Of a stretch of 37,943 nucleotides of DNA, positions 16,363 to 26,991 are shown piece by piece (positions within the stretch are counted from its first letter, which is position 1; each line of letters starts with the position of its first letter). Source of the stretch: Paramagnetospirillum marisnigri (GTDB lineage: Bacteria > Pseudomonadota > Alphaproteobacteria > Rhodospirillales > Magnetospirillaceae); contig NZ_LWQT01000057.1 in assembly GCF_001650715.1 (NCBI RefSeq), positions 1 through 37,943 of the forward strand. Direction: 5' to 3'. A program made the position numbers and the translations under genes. Below the pieces are notes generated by a model. It did not search any database, was not told where the DNA came from, and was given only the letters and a program-made list of their open reading frames with translations.

Positions 16363-17481
16363 GTGGAACAGAAACTCAACGAAGAGGACGTCAAGCGCCT
16401 CCTGTCCAATCCGACCGGGGATACGCGCGCGGAGATCGCCGACAAGATCGCCTCGCAGCATCAGGGGTTGAGCCCCGGCGAACGCAAGCTGGCCGAGGAT
16501 ATCTTCCGCTTGATGGTGCGCGACGCCGAGGTGCGCGTGCGCGAGGCGCTGTCGCGCCAGTTGAAGGAGAATCCCACAGTCCCCCATGACGTGGCCATCG
16601 CCCTGGCCCGTGACGTGGATGACGTTTCGCTGCCCATGCTCAAATTCTCGGAGGCGCTGACCGACGAGGACCTGATCGAGATCATCCAGAGCCAGAGCCC
16701 CGAAAAGCAGGTGGCCGTGGCCGGACGCAAGACGGTGTCCGCCTCGGTGGCCGATGCGCTGGTGGAAACCGGCAACGAATCGGCGGTGGCGACCCTGGTC
16801 TCCAATGACGGCGCCGTGCTCAGCGAGAAGACCCTGATCAACGTCGCCGACCGCTATGGCGAAAACGAAACCATCGGCAAGTCGCTGGTGGAGCGCAAGT
16901 CACTGCCCATCACCGTCGCCGAGCGGCTGATGACCAAGGTCTCGGAAAACCTGCGCCAGCACCTGCTGGCCCGGCCCGACATGACCCCCGAGGCCGCCGC
17001 CGCCATGATGATCCAGGCGCGCGAACTGGCGGTTCTGGGCCTGTCCAATTCCGAAAGCAACGTGGCGCAACTGGTGGAACACCTCTACCGCGTCGGTCGC
17101 CTGACTCCCTCCATCATGCTGCGCGCCGTCTGCATGGGCGATATCACCTTCTTCGAGGTGGCGCTGGCCAAACTGGCCCGCATCAAGGTGGAAAACTGCC
17201 GGACCCTGATTCACGACGCGGGCAAGCGCGGCTTCGAGGCGCTGTTCGAGAAGGCCAGCCTGCCCAAGGCGTTCTATGCCGCCATGCGCGCCGCCATCGA
17301 CGTCTCCTACGAGATGGAATATGACGGCCGCCCCAATGACCGCGAACGCTTCTCGCGCCGCATGATCGAGCGCATCCTGACCCAGTACGGCGATCTGGGC
17401 GTGGATTTCGAGAATGACGACCTGGAATATCTGCTCTCCAAGATGAACCAGCTTCCGACCTCGGTGCTTGGCGAAGACTGA
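16363..17481 (+). CDS. DUF2336 domain protein
   Basis: A 372-residue, mostly alpha-helical soluble protein built of HEAT-like helical pairs, as in the DUF2336 family common in Alphaproteobacteria. Recognisable parts are RLMVRDAEVRVREALSRQLK (about 49-68), VDDVSLPMLKFSEALTDEDL, and a C-terminal region ending near LGVDFENDDLEYLLSKMNQL. Molecular function is unknown. The start is GTG at 16363; an AAGAGAGA stretch upstream serves as a modest ribosome site. A perfect TATAAT lies 27 bp upstream. An unknown gene follows after 22 bp, probably in the same operon. Confidence 0.85.
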   Translation: MEQKLNEEDVKRLLSNPTGDTRAEIADKIASQHQGLSPGERKLAEDIFRLMVRDAEVRVREALSRQLKENPTVPHDVAIALARDVDDVSLPMLKFSEALTDEDLIEIIQSQSPEKQVAVAGRKTVSASVADALVETGNESAVATLVSNDGAVLSEKTLINVADRYGENETIGKSLVERKSLPITVAERLMTKVSENLRQHLLARPDMTPEAAAAMMIQARELAVLGLSNSESNVAQLVEHLYRVGRLTPSIMLRAVCMGDITFFEVALAKLARIKVENCRTLIHDAGKRGFEALFEKASLPKAFYAAMRAAIDVSYEMEYDGRPNDRERFSRRMIERILTQYGDLGVDFENDDLEYLLSKMNQLPTSVLGED

Positions 17482-17503
17482 CGGAACCCAAGGGGAGTTA
17501 GGA

Positions 17504-18685
17504 ATGGCCAAGACCGCACCCGCAGGGGCGAAGCCTGCCGCGAAGCCCGTCGACAAGGACGCGGCCTTTCGCCGCGAGATCGTCACCACCATCAAGGGAC
17601 CGGTGACCGAAAAGCTCACCAAGCTGATTCCGGCTCTGGCGGCGTTTCCCGATCCCTATACTTCGGTGCTCGCCACCCCGGACCTGCTGTTCGCCTGCAT
17701 GCAGTTGATCAAGACCAAGCGCGAACTGTTCGCCGAGTTCCTGGTCGATGCGGCGGGTAATCCCGTCGCCGATGACGAGACGCCGTTGCGCTGCGAGCGC
17801 AGCGTCAACCAGATCATCGGCATGGTGGTTCGCTCGGGCGCCAAGGCCTATGCCGCCAAGCGCTTCGCCCCTCCCCCCGAGGCCGCCGCCGCCAAGGCGC
17901 CGGCCAAGGCCGAGCCCAGGAACCTGTTGGAGAAGATCACCGCCCTGGTTTCGGGCAAGTGGGGCGACATGGAAGTGCCCAAGCCCTCGCCCACCCAGGC
18001 CGACATTTTCTACAACGCCATCACCGATTACCTGGATTACGACTGGCAGGTGCCGCTGATCCCCTATTTCGCCGAGCTTCCGGTCAAGCTGATCCGCGAA
18101 ATGGGCCGTGGCGTCACCACTTTGCATACCCCTGAGGGCATCGCCGCCCTGGCCGATATCGGCCGCCAGAGCATGGACCAGGCCAAGCGCATCCTGTCCG
18201 ATGACATGATGCGCGAAATGCTCGACACCCAGCCGTTGGCCGCCAAGGGCGTCGCCTTCCTGGGCAAGGATCGCTACGACTACCTGCACGGCACCGTATA
18301 CGAGAAGATGGGCGAGAAGTTCTGGGAAATGTGCGTCGACTGCGAACGCCTGGAAGCCATGGAGGTCCAGAACGCCAAGGACCTGGAACAGATGGCGTCG
18401 CATCTCCACATCCTGTCGGGAGAATCCATCAATCAGATGGTCCGCTTCCTCCAGTTCAGCCAGATTCCCATCATGCTGGAAGTGGGGACCGAAAAGCTGG
18501 GCGAGGAAAAATTCGCCGAGATTTTCGGCGTGCCGGGCAACAAGAAGCTGATCAAGATGTTCTGCGAGAAGATCAAGGTCGCCAAGCTGGATTCGGACGA
18601 CCCCGACGAGGATTTGCGCAAGAAGCTTCCCGACATCTTCAACGCCTACTTGCGCGCCCCCGCCGATTTCGAACGCGGAATGTAG
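17504..18685 (+). CDS. Conserved-looking protein of unknown function, paired with DUF2336
   Basis: A 393-residue soluble protein with no family I can name. It has a Lys/Ala-rich N-terminus, a proline/alanine linker near 125-140 (FAPPPEAAAAKAPAKAEPRN), and then a long predominantly helical part containing TQADIFYNAITDYLDYDWQV and EKFWEMCVDCERLEAMEVQN. No membrane segment or catalytic motif stands out. The ATG at 17504 is preceded by AGGGGAGTTAGGA, an excellent ribosome site. It follows the DUF2336 gene by 22 bp, so the two probably work together. It ends 44 bp from a convergent gene. Confidence 0.75.
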   Translation: MAKTAPAGAKPAAKPVDKDAAFRREIVTTIKGPVTEKLTKLIPALAAFPDPYTSVLATPDLLFACMQLIKTKRELFAEFLVDAAGNPVADDETPLRCERSVNQIIGMVVRSGAKAYAAKRFAPPPEAAAAKAPAKAEPRNLLEKITALVSGKWGDMEVPKPSPTQADIFYNAITDYLDYDWQVPLIPYFAELPVKLIREMGRGVTTLHTPEGIAALADIGRQSMDQAKRILSDDMMREMLDTQPLAAKGVAFLGKDRYDYLHGTVYEKMGEKFWEMCVDCERLEAMEVQNAKDLEQMASHLHILSGESINQMVRFLQFSQIPIMLEVGTEKLGEEKFAEIFGVPGNKKLIKMFCEKIKVAKLDSDDPDEDLRKKLPDIFNAYLRAPADFERGM

Positions 18686-18729
18686 GGTCCCGTCCCGTAT
18701 CTGCTTATCGGTTCATGGGGCCATCGCCC

Positions 18730-20055
18730 TCAATGCCCCCCGGCTACCGGCGGTTTTTTCGGCGGTTGAGCCGGGGCCGGGGCCTGCGGCGGCTTGGGCG
18801 GCTTGGGTGATGTCGCCCCGGCGGCCCCCGGAGTTCCCGGCTTGGCCGCCACCGTTTCATCGGTCCAGCGCATGGGACATTGCGGCACGGCGGCGCCGTG
18901 CCAATCCTTGATCAGGACGCCCCGCGATTCCAGGCTCAACCGTCCCTTGGCATCCTTGGCCACCCGCCGCAAATAGACCGGGACCGACGGGCCGTGATTG
19001 GTATCAAAGCGAAATCCCCCCCGCACCGAGGCGAATTCCGCCCGGCGCAGTCCGTTGCGCACCGCCTCGCGATCCGAGGTGCGCCCCGAGGTGGCTTTCA
19101 TGGCCGATTCCAGCAGCAGGGCGGCATCATAGCCCTGCGCCACCCATGAGGTCACGGGCCGCCCATATTCCAATTCGAAGTCCGTCATCATCCGCTTATT
19201 GTGCGGTGTCTCCAGGTCCGGGCTCCACGGCCCCACATTCAGGATGTCCAGCCCGATTTCCCCCATGCCGGGCAACAGCGAGCGCTCGAACACCGTCCAG
19301 GCCCCCAGCAGCGGAATTTCGCTCTTCAGTCCGGAAGTGGCGTAGTCGCGGACAAAGGCCACCCCCATGCCGCCGGTCATGACGGAATAGACCGCATCGG
19401 GCGCCAATTCCCGGATTCGGGCGATCTCTTCCTTGAAGGCGATGGCGCCATGGCGGGGCCGCAGGATCTCAACCAGGTCCTCATTCCAGAAGCGGCGCAA
19501 CCCGGCCACCGCCGTCTGGGTGGCGGGCGAGTCGGGTCCGACCACGACCAGACGGCGAACCTTCTCCGTGGCGAAATACAGACCGGCAGCCTCGTTGATC
19601 GCCTCGGGAGGAGTCCCCAGTTCGAACAGCGCCGGATGGCAATCCCCCCCCAACAGTGATGGCGGCGCGGCATCCAGGTTGAGAATGAATATCTTGGCAT
19701 CAAGCAATTGCTTGATGATGGCGGCCATGGAGGATTGCGACACCGCCGTCAGGACGAAATCCACCTTCTCGCGCTCGAGCAAGCGCCGGGTCACCTGCAC
19801 CGCCATATCGGGCGAGCCCCGGTCATCCACCGCCACCAGCCGCACTTCCTGGTTGGCGAAACGCCCGCCCATCTGCTTCAGCGCGGTGGTGAACCCATCG
19901 ACGGAATCCTGCCCCACCATGGCGCCCGGACCACTCAAGGTGGCGATCACGCCGACCACGATGGTGGGATTGCCGGCGGCGGTGGTGGCGGGCAGCGCCT
20001 GAGCACTGCCGGAAACCGACACAAGCAGGGCGAAGATGGCGGCGAGAAGGCGCAT
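18730..20055 (-). CDS. ABC-type (Leu/Ile/Val-like) periplasmic binding protein, orphan
   Basis: Type I periplasmic binding protein (441 residues). The signal peptide MRLLAAIFALLVSVSGSAQA is followed by PTIVVGVIATLSGPGAMVGQ, typical of branched-chain amino-acid or amide receptors, and by VDFVLTAVSQSSMAAIIKQL and WVAQGYDAALLLESAMKAT. The last ~45 residues are a Pro/Ala/Lys-rich tail absent from ordinary transport receptors. No permease or ATPase genes are nearby, so it may feed a distant transporter or act as a sensor-linked receptor. The ATG at 20055 lies 4 bases after the tex stop, with GGAGGAAAA reaching back into tex, so it is probably translated from the tex mRNA. Confidence 0.85.
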   Translation of the reverse strand: MRLLAAIFALLVSVSGSAQALPATTAAGNPTIVVGVIATLSGPGAMVGQDSVDGFTTALKQMGGRFANQEVRLVAVDDRGSPDMAVQVTRRLLEREKVDFVLTAVSQSSMAAIIKQLLDAKIFILNLDAAPPSLLGGDCHPALFELGTPPEAINEAAGLYFATEKVRRLVVVGPDSPATQTAVAGLRRFWNEDLVEILRPRHGAIAFKEEIARIRELAPDAVYSVMTGGMGVAFVRDYATSGLKSEIPLLGAWTVFERSLLPGMGEIGLDILNVGPWSPDLETPHNKRMMTDFELEYGRPVTSWVAQGYDAALLLESAMKATSGRTSDREAVRNGLRRAEFASVRGGFRFDTNHGPSVPVYLRRVAKDAKGRLSLESRGVLIKDWHGAAVPQCPMRWTDETVAAKPGTPGAAGATSPKPPKPPQAPAPAQPPKKPPVAGGH

Positions 20056-20059
20056 GGGG

Positions 20060-22408
20060 CTATTTTCCTCCCCGCGCCTTGGCAAAGGCGGCGGCCAGGG
20101 CACCGCCACCGCTGTCAGCCGGGGGCTTGGGCGCCGGGGCGGCGGGACGCGCCCCCCGCTGGGGGGCCGCCTCGCGCCGGGGCTCGTCCTTGCGGGCGGG
20201 GGCGGGCTGGTCGCCCATGCGCATGGTGAGCGCGATGCGCTTCCGCTTGATGTCGACCTCCAGCACCTTGACCTTGACCAGATCGCCGGGCTTGACCACC
20301 TCGTGCGGGTCCTTGACGAAGCGCTCGGCCAGGGCGGAAATATGCACCAACCCGTCCTGGTGCACGCCGATATCGACGAAGGCACCGAAATTGGTGACAT
20401 TGGTCACCGCGCCTTCCAGCACCATGCCCGGCTGCAGGTCATTCATGGTCTCGACGCCTTCCTTGAAGGCGACGGTCTTGAATTCCGGGCGAGGGTCGCG
20501 GCCAGGCTTTTCCAGTTCGCCCAGGATGTCCTTGACCGTCGGCTCGCCGAAGCGGTCATCGACGAAGTCACGGGGATGCAGCGAACGGATGAAGGCGGCG
20601 TCGCCGATCAGGGCCTGGACCGGCTTGCCGGTGGCCTTGACGATGCGTTCCACCACCGGATAGGCCTCGGGATGCACCGCCGAGGCATCCAGGGGATTGA
20701 CGCCCCCCACCACGCGAAGGAAGCCCGCCGCCTGTTCGAAGGCCTTCGGCCCCAGCCGTTCCACCTGCTTCAGGGCGTCGCGCGAGGCGAAGGGGCCGTT
20801 GCGGTCGCGGAACTCCACCACATTGCGGGCCACCGTGGCGGAAAGCCCCGCCACCCGGGCCAGCAGCGCCGCCGAGGCGGTGTTGACCTCGACGCCCACC
20901 GCGTTGACGCAGTCCTCCACCACCGCTTCCAATGAACGGCCCAGCCGGGTCTGGTCGACATCGTGCTGATACTGGCCCACACCAATGGCCTTGGGGTCGA
21001 TCTTGACCAGTTCGGCCAGGGGGTCTTGCAGACGACGGGCGATAGAGACGGCGCCCCGCAACGACACGTCCAGGTCGGGGAATTCCAGGGCGGCGATTTC
21101 CGAGGCGGAATAGACCGAGGCCCCGGCCTCGCTGACCACCAGCTTTTCCAGCTTCAAGTCTGGGAAGCGCTTGATCACGTCCATCACCAGCCGGTCGGTT
21201 TCGCGCGACGCGGTGCCATTGCCAATGGCCACCAGCCGGGCGGAGTGCTTGCGGGCAAGATGGGCGATGGCCGCAACCGAACCCTGCCAGTCGTTCCTGG
21301 GCTGGTGGGGATAGATGGTGGCGGTCTCGACCACCTTGCCGGTGGCATCGGTCACCGCCACCTTGACGCCGGTGCGGATGCCGGGATCGAGCCCGATACA
21401 GGCCCGCTGACCGGCGGGCGCCGACAGCAGCAGGGCGCGCAGGTTGCGGGCGAAGACCCGGATGGCCTCCTCCTCCGCCGCCTCGCGCAGTCGGCCCATC
21501 AGTTCCAACTCCAGATGCAGATGAATCTTGATGCGCCAAGCCCAGCGAACCGTCTCGGCCAGCCAGGAATCCGCCGCCCGCTTCAGGTCGCGGATGCCGA
21601 AGCGCCGGGCAATGCGGGCCTCGCATTCGCCGGGACCGGCGGCCACGCTGCCTTCCGGCCGGGCCGCCTCGTCGGGGGGAAGCAGTTTCAGGCTCAGAAC
21701 ATTCTCGTTGCGCCCCCGGAACAAGGCCAGGGCGCGGTGGGAGGGAATGGCCTTGAGCGCCTCGCGGTAGTCGAAATAGTCCGAGAACTTGGCGCCCTCC
21801 TCGGCCTTGCCCTCGGCCACGGTCGAAACCAGGACGCCGCCGTCCCACAGCAGATCACGCAAGCCGCCCAGCAATTCGGCATCCTCGGCGAAGCGCTCCA
21901 TCAGGATCTGGCGGGCGCCATCCAGCGCCGCCTTGGAGTCGGCCACGCCCTTGTCGGCATCGACGAAGGCCGCCGCCGCCTGTTCCGGCACCTGCGAGGG
22001 ATCGGACAGCAGCAGGTCGGCCAGCGGTTCCAGCCCCGCCTCACGGGCGATCTGGGCCTTGGTACGGCGCTTCTGCTTGTAGGGCAGGTACAGATCCTCC
22101 AGCCGCGCCTTGGTATCGGCGGCGGCGATCTGCCCCGCCAGGTCCGGGGTCAGCTTGCCCTGCTCCTCGATGGATTTCAGGATGGAGGCGCGGCGGTCCT
22201 CCATCTCGCGCAGATAGCCCAGCCGTTCTTCCAGATTGCGCAACTGGGTATCGTCCAGGCCGCCGGTGGCCTCCTTGCGGTAGCGGGCGATGAACGGCAC
22301 CGTGGCGCCCTCGTCCAGCATCTGGACGGCGCTGGCGACCTGGGCCTCGCGCACGCCCAGGTCCTGGGCGATACGGGCGGTGATGGCGGCTGACTGGATT
22401 TGGGACAT
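20060..22408 (-). CDS. tex: Tex, S1-domain RNA-binding transcription accessory protein
   Basis: Tex binds nucleic acid and influences transcription and toxin expression in several bacteria. The 782 residues follow the family order: an N-terminal helical part with [17 protein letters not shown], a YqgF/RNase H-like core ([18 protein letters not shown]), helix-hairpin-helix motifs ([20 protein letters not shown]), and an S1 domain ([19 protein letters not shown]). The C-terminus is an extra Ala/Pro/Arg-rich tail. The start is ATG at 22408, with only GTGAGAG as ribosome site. It is upstream partner of the ABC-type receptor, an unusual pairing. Confidence 0.95.
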   Translation of the reverse strand: MSQIQSAAITARIAQDLGVREAQVASAVQMLDEGATVPFIARYRKEATGGLDDTQLRNLEERLGYLREMEDRRASILKSIEEQGKLTPDLAGQIAAADTKARLEDLYLPYKQKRRTKAQIAREAGLEPLADLLLSDPSQVPEQAAAAFVDADKGVADSKAALDGARQILMERFAEDAELLGGLRDLLWDGGVLVSTVAEGKAEEGAKFSDYFDYREALKAIPSHRALALFRGRNENVLSLKLLPPDEAARPEGSVAAGPGECEARIARRFGIRDLKRAADSWLAETVRWAWRIKIHLHLELELMGRLREAAEEEAIRVFARNLRALLLSAPAGQRACIGLDPGIRTGVKVAVTDATGKVVETATIYPHQPRNDWQGSVAAIAHLARKHSARLVAIGNGTASRETDRLVMDVIKRFPDLKLEKLVVSEAGASVYSASEIAALEFPDLDVSLRGAVSIARRLQDPLAELVKIDPKAIGVGQYQHDVDQTRLGRSLEAVVEDCVNAVGVEVNTASAALLARVAGLSATVARNVVEFRDRNGPFASRDALKQVERLGPKAFEQAAGFLRVVGGVNPLDASAVHPEAYPVVERIVKATGKPVQALIGDAAFIRSLHPRDFVDDRFGEPTVKDILGELEKPGRDPRPEFKTVAFKEGVETMNDLQPGMVLEGAVTNVTNFGAFVDIGVHQDGLVHISALAERFVKDPHEVVKPGDLVKVKVLEVDIKRKRIALTMRMGDQPAPARKDEPRREAAPQRGARPAAPAPKPPADSGGGALAAAFAKARGGK

Positions 22409-22535
22409 GCTCTCACAAAGGCTGTTGGCTATCCTGCCGGTTTACCCCATGCCGGGGGCGGGCGGAAGCGGCAAATTCTTGCATTCTCCAGCCACTATAC
22501 CACATACTGTGAAGACCACGGCGCAGGAGGTCAAC

Positions 22536-22736
22536 ATGTTGACCGCAGTCCCAGAGGAAATCATCAGCACCGCCCATCGCATGGTCATCAGCTATGGTGA
22601 CCATGCCGTTGAAATCGCCCGCGAACGGGCTGCCGAGATTGTTCCCGCCGCCCATATCCGTGACCGCGACCTCGCCCTGATGGTGCTGACCGAGGTCGAG
22701 CGTCTGGCGCGGGGAGGCAGCTTCCGTCGGTCGTGA
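22536..22736 (+). CDS. Small unknown helical protein (66 aa)
   Basis: A short acidic helical protein: PEEIISTAHRMVISYGDHAV followed by an Ala/Arg/Glu-rich helix and DRDLALMVLTEVERLARGG. I do not recognise a family. A textbook AGGAGG five bases before the ATG supports real translation. It is divergent from tex; a weak promoter may be TTGCAT (22479-22484) with CATACT (22503-22508). A DUF1127 gene follows 108 bp downstream. Confidence 0.65.
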   Translation: MLTAVPEEIISTAHRMVISYGDHAVEIARERAAEIVPAAHIRDRDLALMVLTEVERLARGGSFRRS

Positions 22737-22809
22737 TCGCCCGCATGAGCGGTGCTCACCCGAACCGCAGGGCTTCTCGTTTGCCGCGACAGCCTGATCG
22801 GGCGCCCAA

Positions 22810-22830
22810 TGCAAGGCAGGATACCTTGCA
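22810..22830 (+). promoter_or_regulatory. Palindrome upstream of the DUF1127 gene
   Basis: TGCAAGG (22810-22816) and CCTTGCA (22824-22830) form a perfect 7-bp inverted repeat with 7 bases between. It ends 14 bp before the start codon. It may be a leader stem-loop or an operator. Confidence 0.45.
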
Positions 22831-22844
22831 CCGGGAGCTTCGCC

Positions 22845-25267
<2,423 letters not shown>

Positions 25268-25379
25268 TCAGCCATTACCATCACTCTCCGCGAATCCGGC
25301 TTGTGAAGCCGTTCACATCCCATTAACTCTACATATGGTATGACATCATAGTGACAGGCCTGATTTGTTGGTGACAAGG

Positions 25380-25560
25380 CAAGTCCGGCTTGAGTAAGGT
25401 TTTCCCGGGTACACGATCATGGACGGAGGGTCCAGGTTGTATCACTGCCAGAACCGAGCGCCGGGCCATTCCACCGGACAAGACGCAGCCCAGATCCTGG
25501 GATGCCGCCGGGTCCGCTCCCTCCGCCAAGGGTCTTCCATTTCGGAAGGCCCTTTTTGTT
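25380..25560 (+). ncRNA. Candidate structured sRNA or phoH leader
   Basis: The 328-bp gap between ligA and phoH has no convincing ORF but contains a folded, terminated segment. CGGAGGG (25424-25430) pairs with CCCTCCG (25519-25525), and inside it CCAGG (25432-25436) pairs with CCTGG (25496-25500), giving a rod-like shape. An intrinsic terminator (25528-25557) ends it. A possible promoter upstream is TTCACA (25312-25317) with TATGGT (25334-25339). The shape recalls 6S-type RNAs, but I could not match any known family; it may also be a terminating 5' leader of phoH. The 5' end given is a rough estimate. Confidence 0.4.
25528..25557 (+). terminator. Intrinsic terminator upstream of phoH
   Basis: AAGGGTCTTCC pairs with GGAAGGCCCTT over 11 bp (one G-T pair) around a 5-base loop, and TTTTT ends at 25557. 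It lies 38 bp before the phoH start, so it either ends an upstream small RNA or attenuates phoH. Confidence 0.85.
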
Positions 25561-25595
25561 TGCCCCCGTTTCATCCAAGTCAGGAGGAGTCCTAG

Positions 25596-26345
25596 ATGGC
25601 CAAGCGCGCCACGCGGATTGCCGCGTCCAAAGCAGAACCGGTGGTTTCGCTCTACCCGAATGCCTCGGGCAGGGCTGAACAAGGGTGGAGCCCCCTGGGC
25701 GAGGAGGAACACCGAGACCAGAGCTATGTCCGCAAGGTGCGCCCGCAAAGCGACAACCAGCGGCGCCTGCTGGCGGCCATCAACGAGGGCAATCTGACTG
25801 TGGCCCTGGGTCCAGCCGGCACCGGCAAGACCTATCTGGCCATCTCGGCGGCGGTGGAGGCCTTCGAGGAGGGTCGCGTCGCCCGCATCATGCTGTCGCG
25901 CCCGGCGGTGGAAGCCGGGGAATCCCTGGGCTTCCTGCCCGGCGATCTGCAAGAGAAGCTGGCGCCCTATCTGCGCCCGCTCTACGACGCCCTGTCCGAC
26001 CGGTTGGGAGGCAAGCGGCTGCGTGCCCTGCTGGCCGACGGCTCCATCGAGATCGCGCCCATCGCCTATATGCGCGGCCGCACTCTCAACAACGCCTTCA
26101 TCGTCATCGACGAGGCCCAGAACTGCACCTATGGCCAGATCAAGATGCTGCTGACCCGACTGGGCTGGCATTCCACCATGGTGCTGACCGGCGACCCCGA
26201 CCAGAGCGACCTGCTGCCCGGCATGTCGGGGCTGGCCGATATCGCCGACCGCCTGCGGGCCTTGCCCGACGTGGCGGTGGTGGACCTGACCGAGAAGGAT
26301 ATCGTCCGCCACCCGCTGGTGGCGTCCATGCTGACGGTTCTGTAG
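25596..26345 (+). CDS. phoH: PhoH-family ATPase
   Basis: PhoH-like proteins are cytoplasmic P-loop ATPases related to helicase cores and linked to RNA metabolism or phosphate starvation. The 249 residues carry Walker A GPAGTGKT (72-79), Walker B FIVIDEAQN (D172, E173), and the family's LSRPAVEAGESLGFLPGDLQ and VLTGDPDQSD. It is not next to ybeY, unlike the other common alphaproteobacterial PhoH, so it is probably a second paralogue. AGGAGGAG precedes the ATG. A terminator lies 38 bp upstream of the start and another directly after the stop. Confidence 0.92.
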   Translation: MAKRATRIAASKAEPVVSLYPNASGRAEQGWSPLGEEEHRDQSYVRKVRPQSDNQRRLLAAINEGNLTVALGPAGTGKTYLAISAAVEAFEEGRVARIMLSRPAVEAGESLGFLPGDLQEKLAPYLRPLYDALSDRLGGKRLRALLADGSIEIAPIAYMRGRTLNNAFIVIDEAQNCTYGQIKMLLTRLGWHSTMVLTGDPDQSDLLPGMSGLADIADRLRALPDVAVVDLTEKDIVRHPLVASMLTVL

Positions 26346-26350
26346 CAATC

Positions 26351-26380
26351 AGGGCGGGAGGCGACGGCCTCCCGCCCTTT
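26351..26380 (+). terminator. Terminator after phoH
   Basis: AGGGCGGGAGGC and GCCTCCCGCCCT form a perfect 12-bp stem around GACG, followed by only a short T-run (TTT). Two more hairpins follow (CCGCGAA/TTCGCGG at 26388-26406 and TTTCCG/CGGAAA at 26421-26440) before the bidirectional terminator. Confidence 0.8.
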
Positions 26381-26442
26381 ACCGTTTCCGCGAACCGCTT
26401 TCGCGGGAGTGACGGGAGTTTTTCCGCATCCGGCCGGAAATA

Positions 26443-26468
26443 AAAAAGGGGGCCGAAGCCCCCTTTTT
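26443..26468. terminator. Bidirectional terminator between phoH and the lipoprotein gene
   Basis: AAAAAGGGGGC and GCCCCCTTTTT flank CGAA. The stem is perfect and has a T-run on both strands, so it can stop transcription from both convergent genes. It lies 19 bp after the lipoprotein stop. Confidence 0.92.
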
Positions 26469-26487
26469 CCCAATTCCGGCCCAGAAA

Positions 26488-26691
26488 TTACTTCTTCTGG
26501 TTCCAGGCGCAGTATTCCTTCTTGGCGATCGGCTCGCCCAGATTGCCCTTGGGGTCGGCTTCCTGGTAGAAAGCGACCGAACCGTCCTTCAGGCACACCG
26601 GATCGGTGAAGGCGCCGAACGGCTCCCAGCGGCCCGGACCGCAGGCGGTCAGCATCAGGACGGTACCAAGCGCGAGAATAACCTTCTTCAT
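26488..26691 (-). CDS. Small lipoprotein (67 aa)
   Basis: An exported lipoprotein: MKKVILALGTVLMLTAC ends in a lipobox (LTAC, lipidated Cys at residue 17). The 50-residue mature part contains two further cysteines (DPVCLKDGSV and KKEYCAWN) that could form a disulphide. No family recognised; the name rests on the signal. The ATG at 26691 is chosen for AGGGGAG upstream; the frame is open further back but without a signal-peptide start. It is monocistronic and ends at a bidirectional terminator. Confidence 0.8.
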   Translation of the reverse strand: MKKVILALGTVLMLTACGPGRWEPFGAFTDPVCLKDGSVAFYQEADPKGNLGEPIAKKEYCAWNQKK

Positions 26692-26882
26692 ATTCGAACT
26701 CCCCTTTGTGGGCTCTGGCAAATCTTGGGCAAGAATACCCCCGGAATCCCGCCTCGTCCACCCACCACCGTCATGCGTAGAACGGCGGATCGTGACGGCG
26801 CGCTGGCCAGTGTTGCGGCTTCCCGCTGCCCGCAAGGACTGGGGCAAGGAAGCACAGTATAAAAGTTTGAATTCATGGATTT

Positions 26883-26910
26883 TTTACCAATCCAGCCGGA
26901 GACTGGTAAA
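26883..26910. promoter_or_regulatory. Inverted repeat upstream of the cyclase gene, possible operator
   Basis: TTTACCA (26883-26889) and TGGTAAA (26904-26910) are perfect 7-bp arms with centres 21 bp apart, about two helix turns, as for a dimeric regulator. A TATAAA at 26858-26863 may be the -10 box of the cyclase promoter, placing the repeat just downstream of the start of transcription. The 300-bp gap 26692-26991 otherwise shows only a small GGCCC/GGGCC hairpin at 26936-26949. Confidence 0.45.
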
Positions 26911-26991
26911 GTTTTACGGGCATGGCGGATTGACTGGCCCTGCCGGGCCTTTCGGGCGCCACCGGCTCGTGATAAACAATGAATACGTTCC

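Noticed and set aside
25380-25560. RNase P RNA, tmRNA or 4.5S RNA in the ligA-phoH gap
   Set aside because: The diagnostic conserved stretches of these RNAs are missing.
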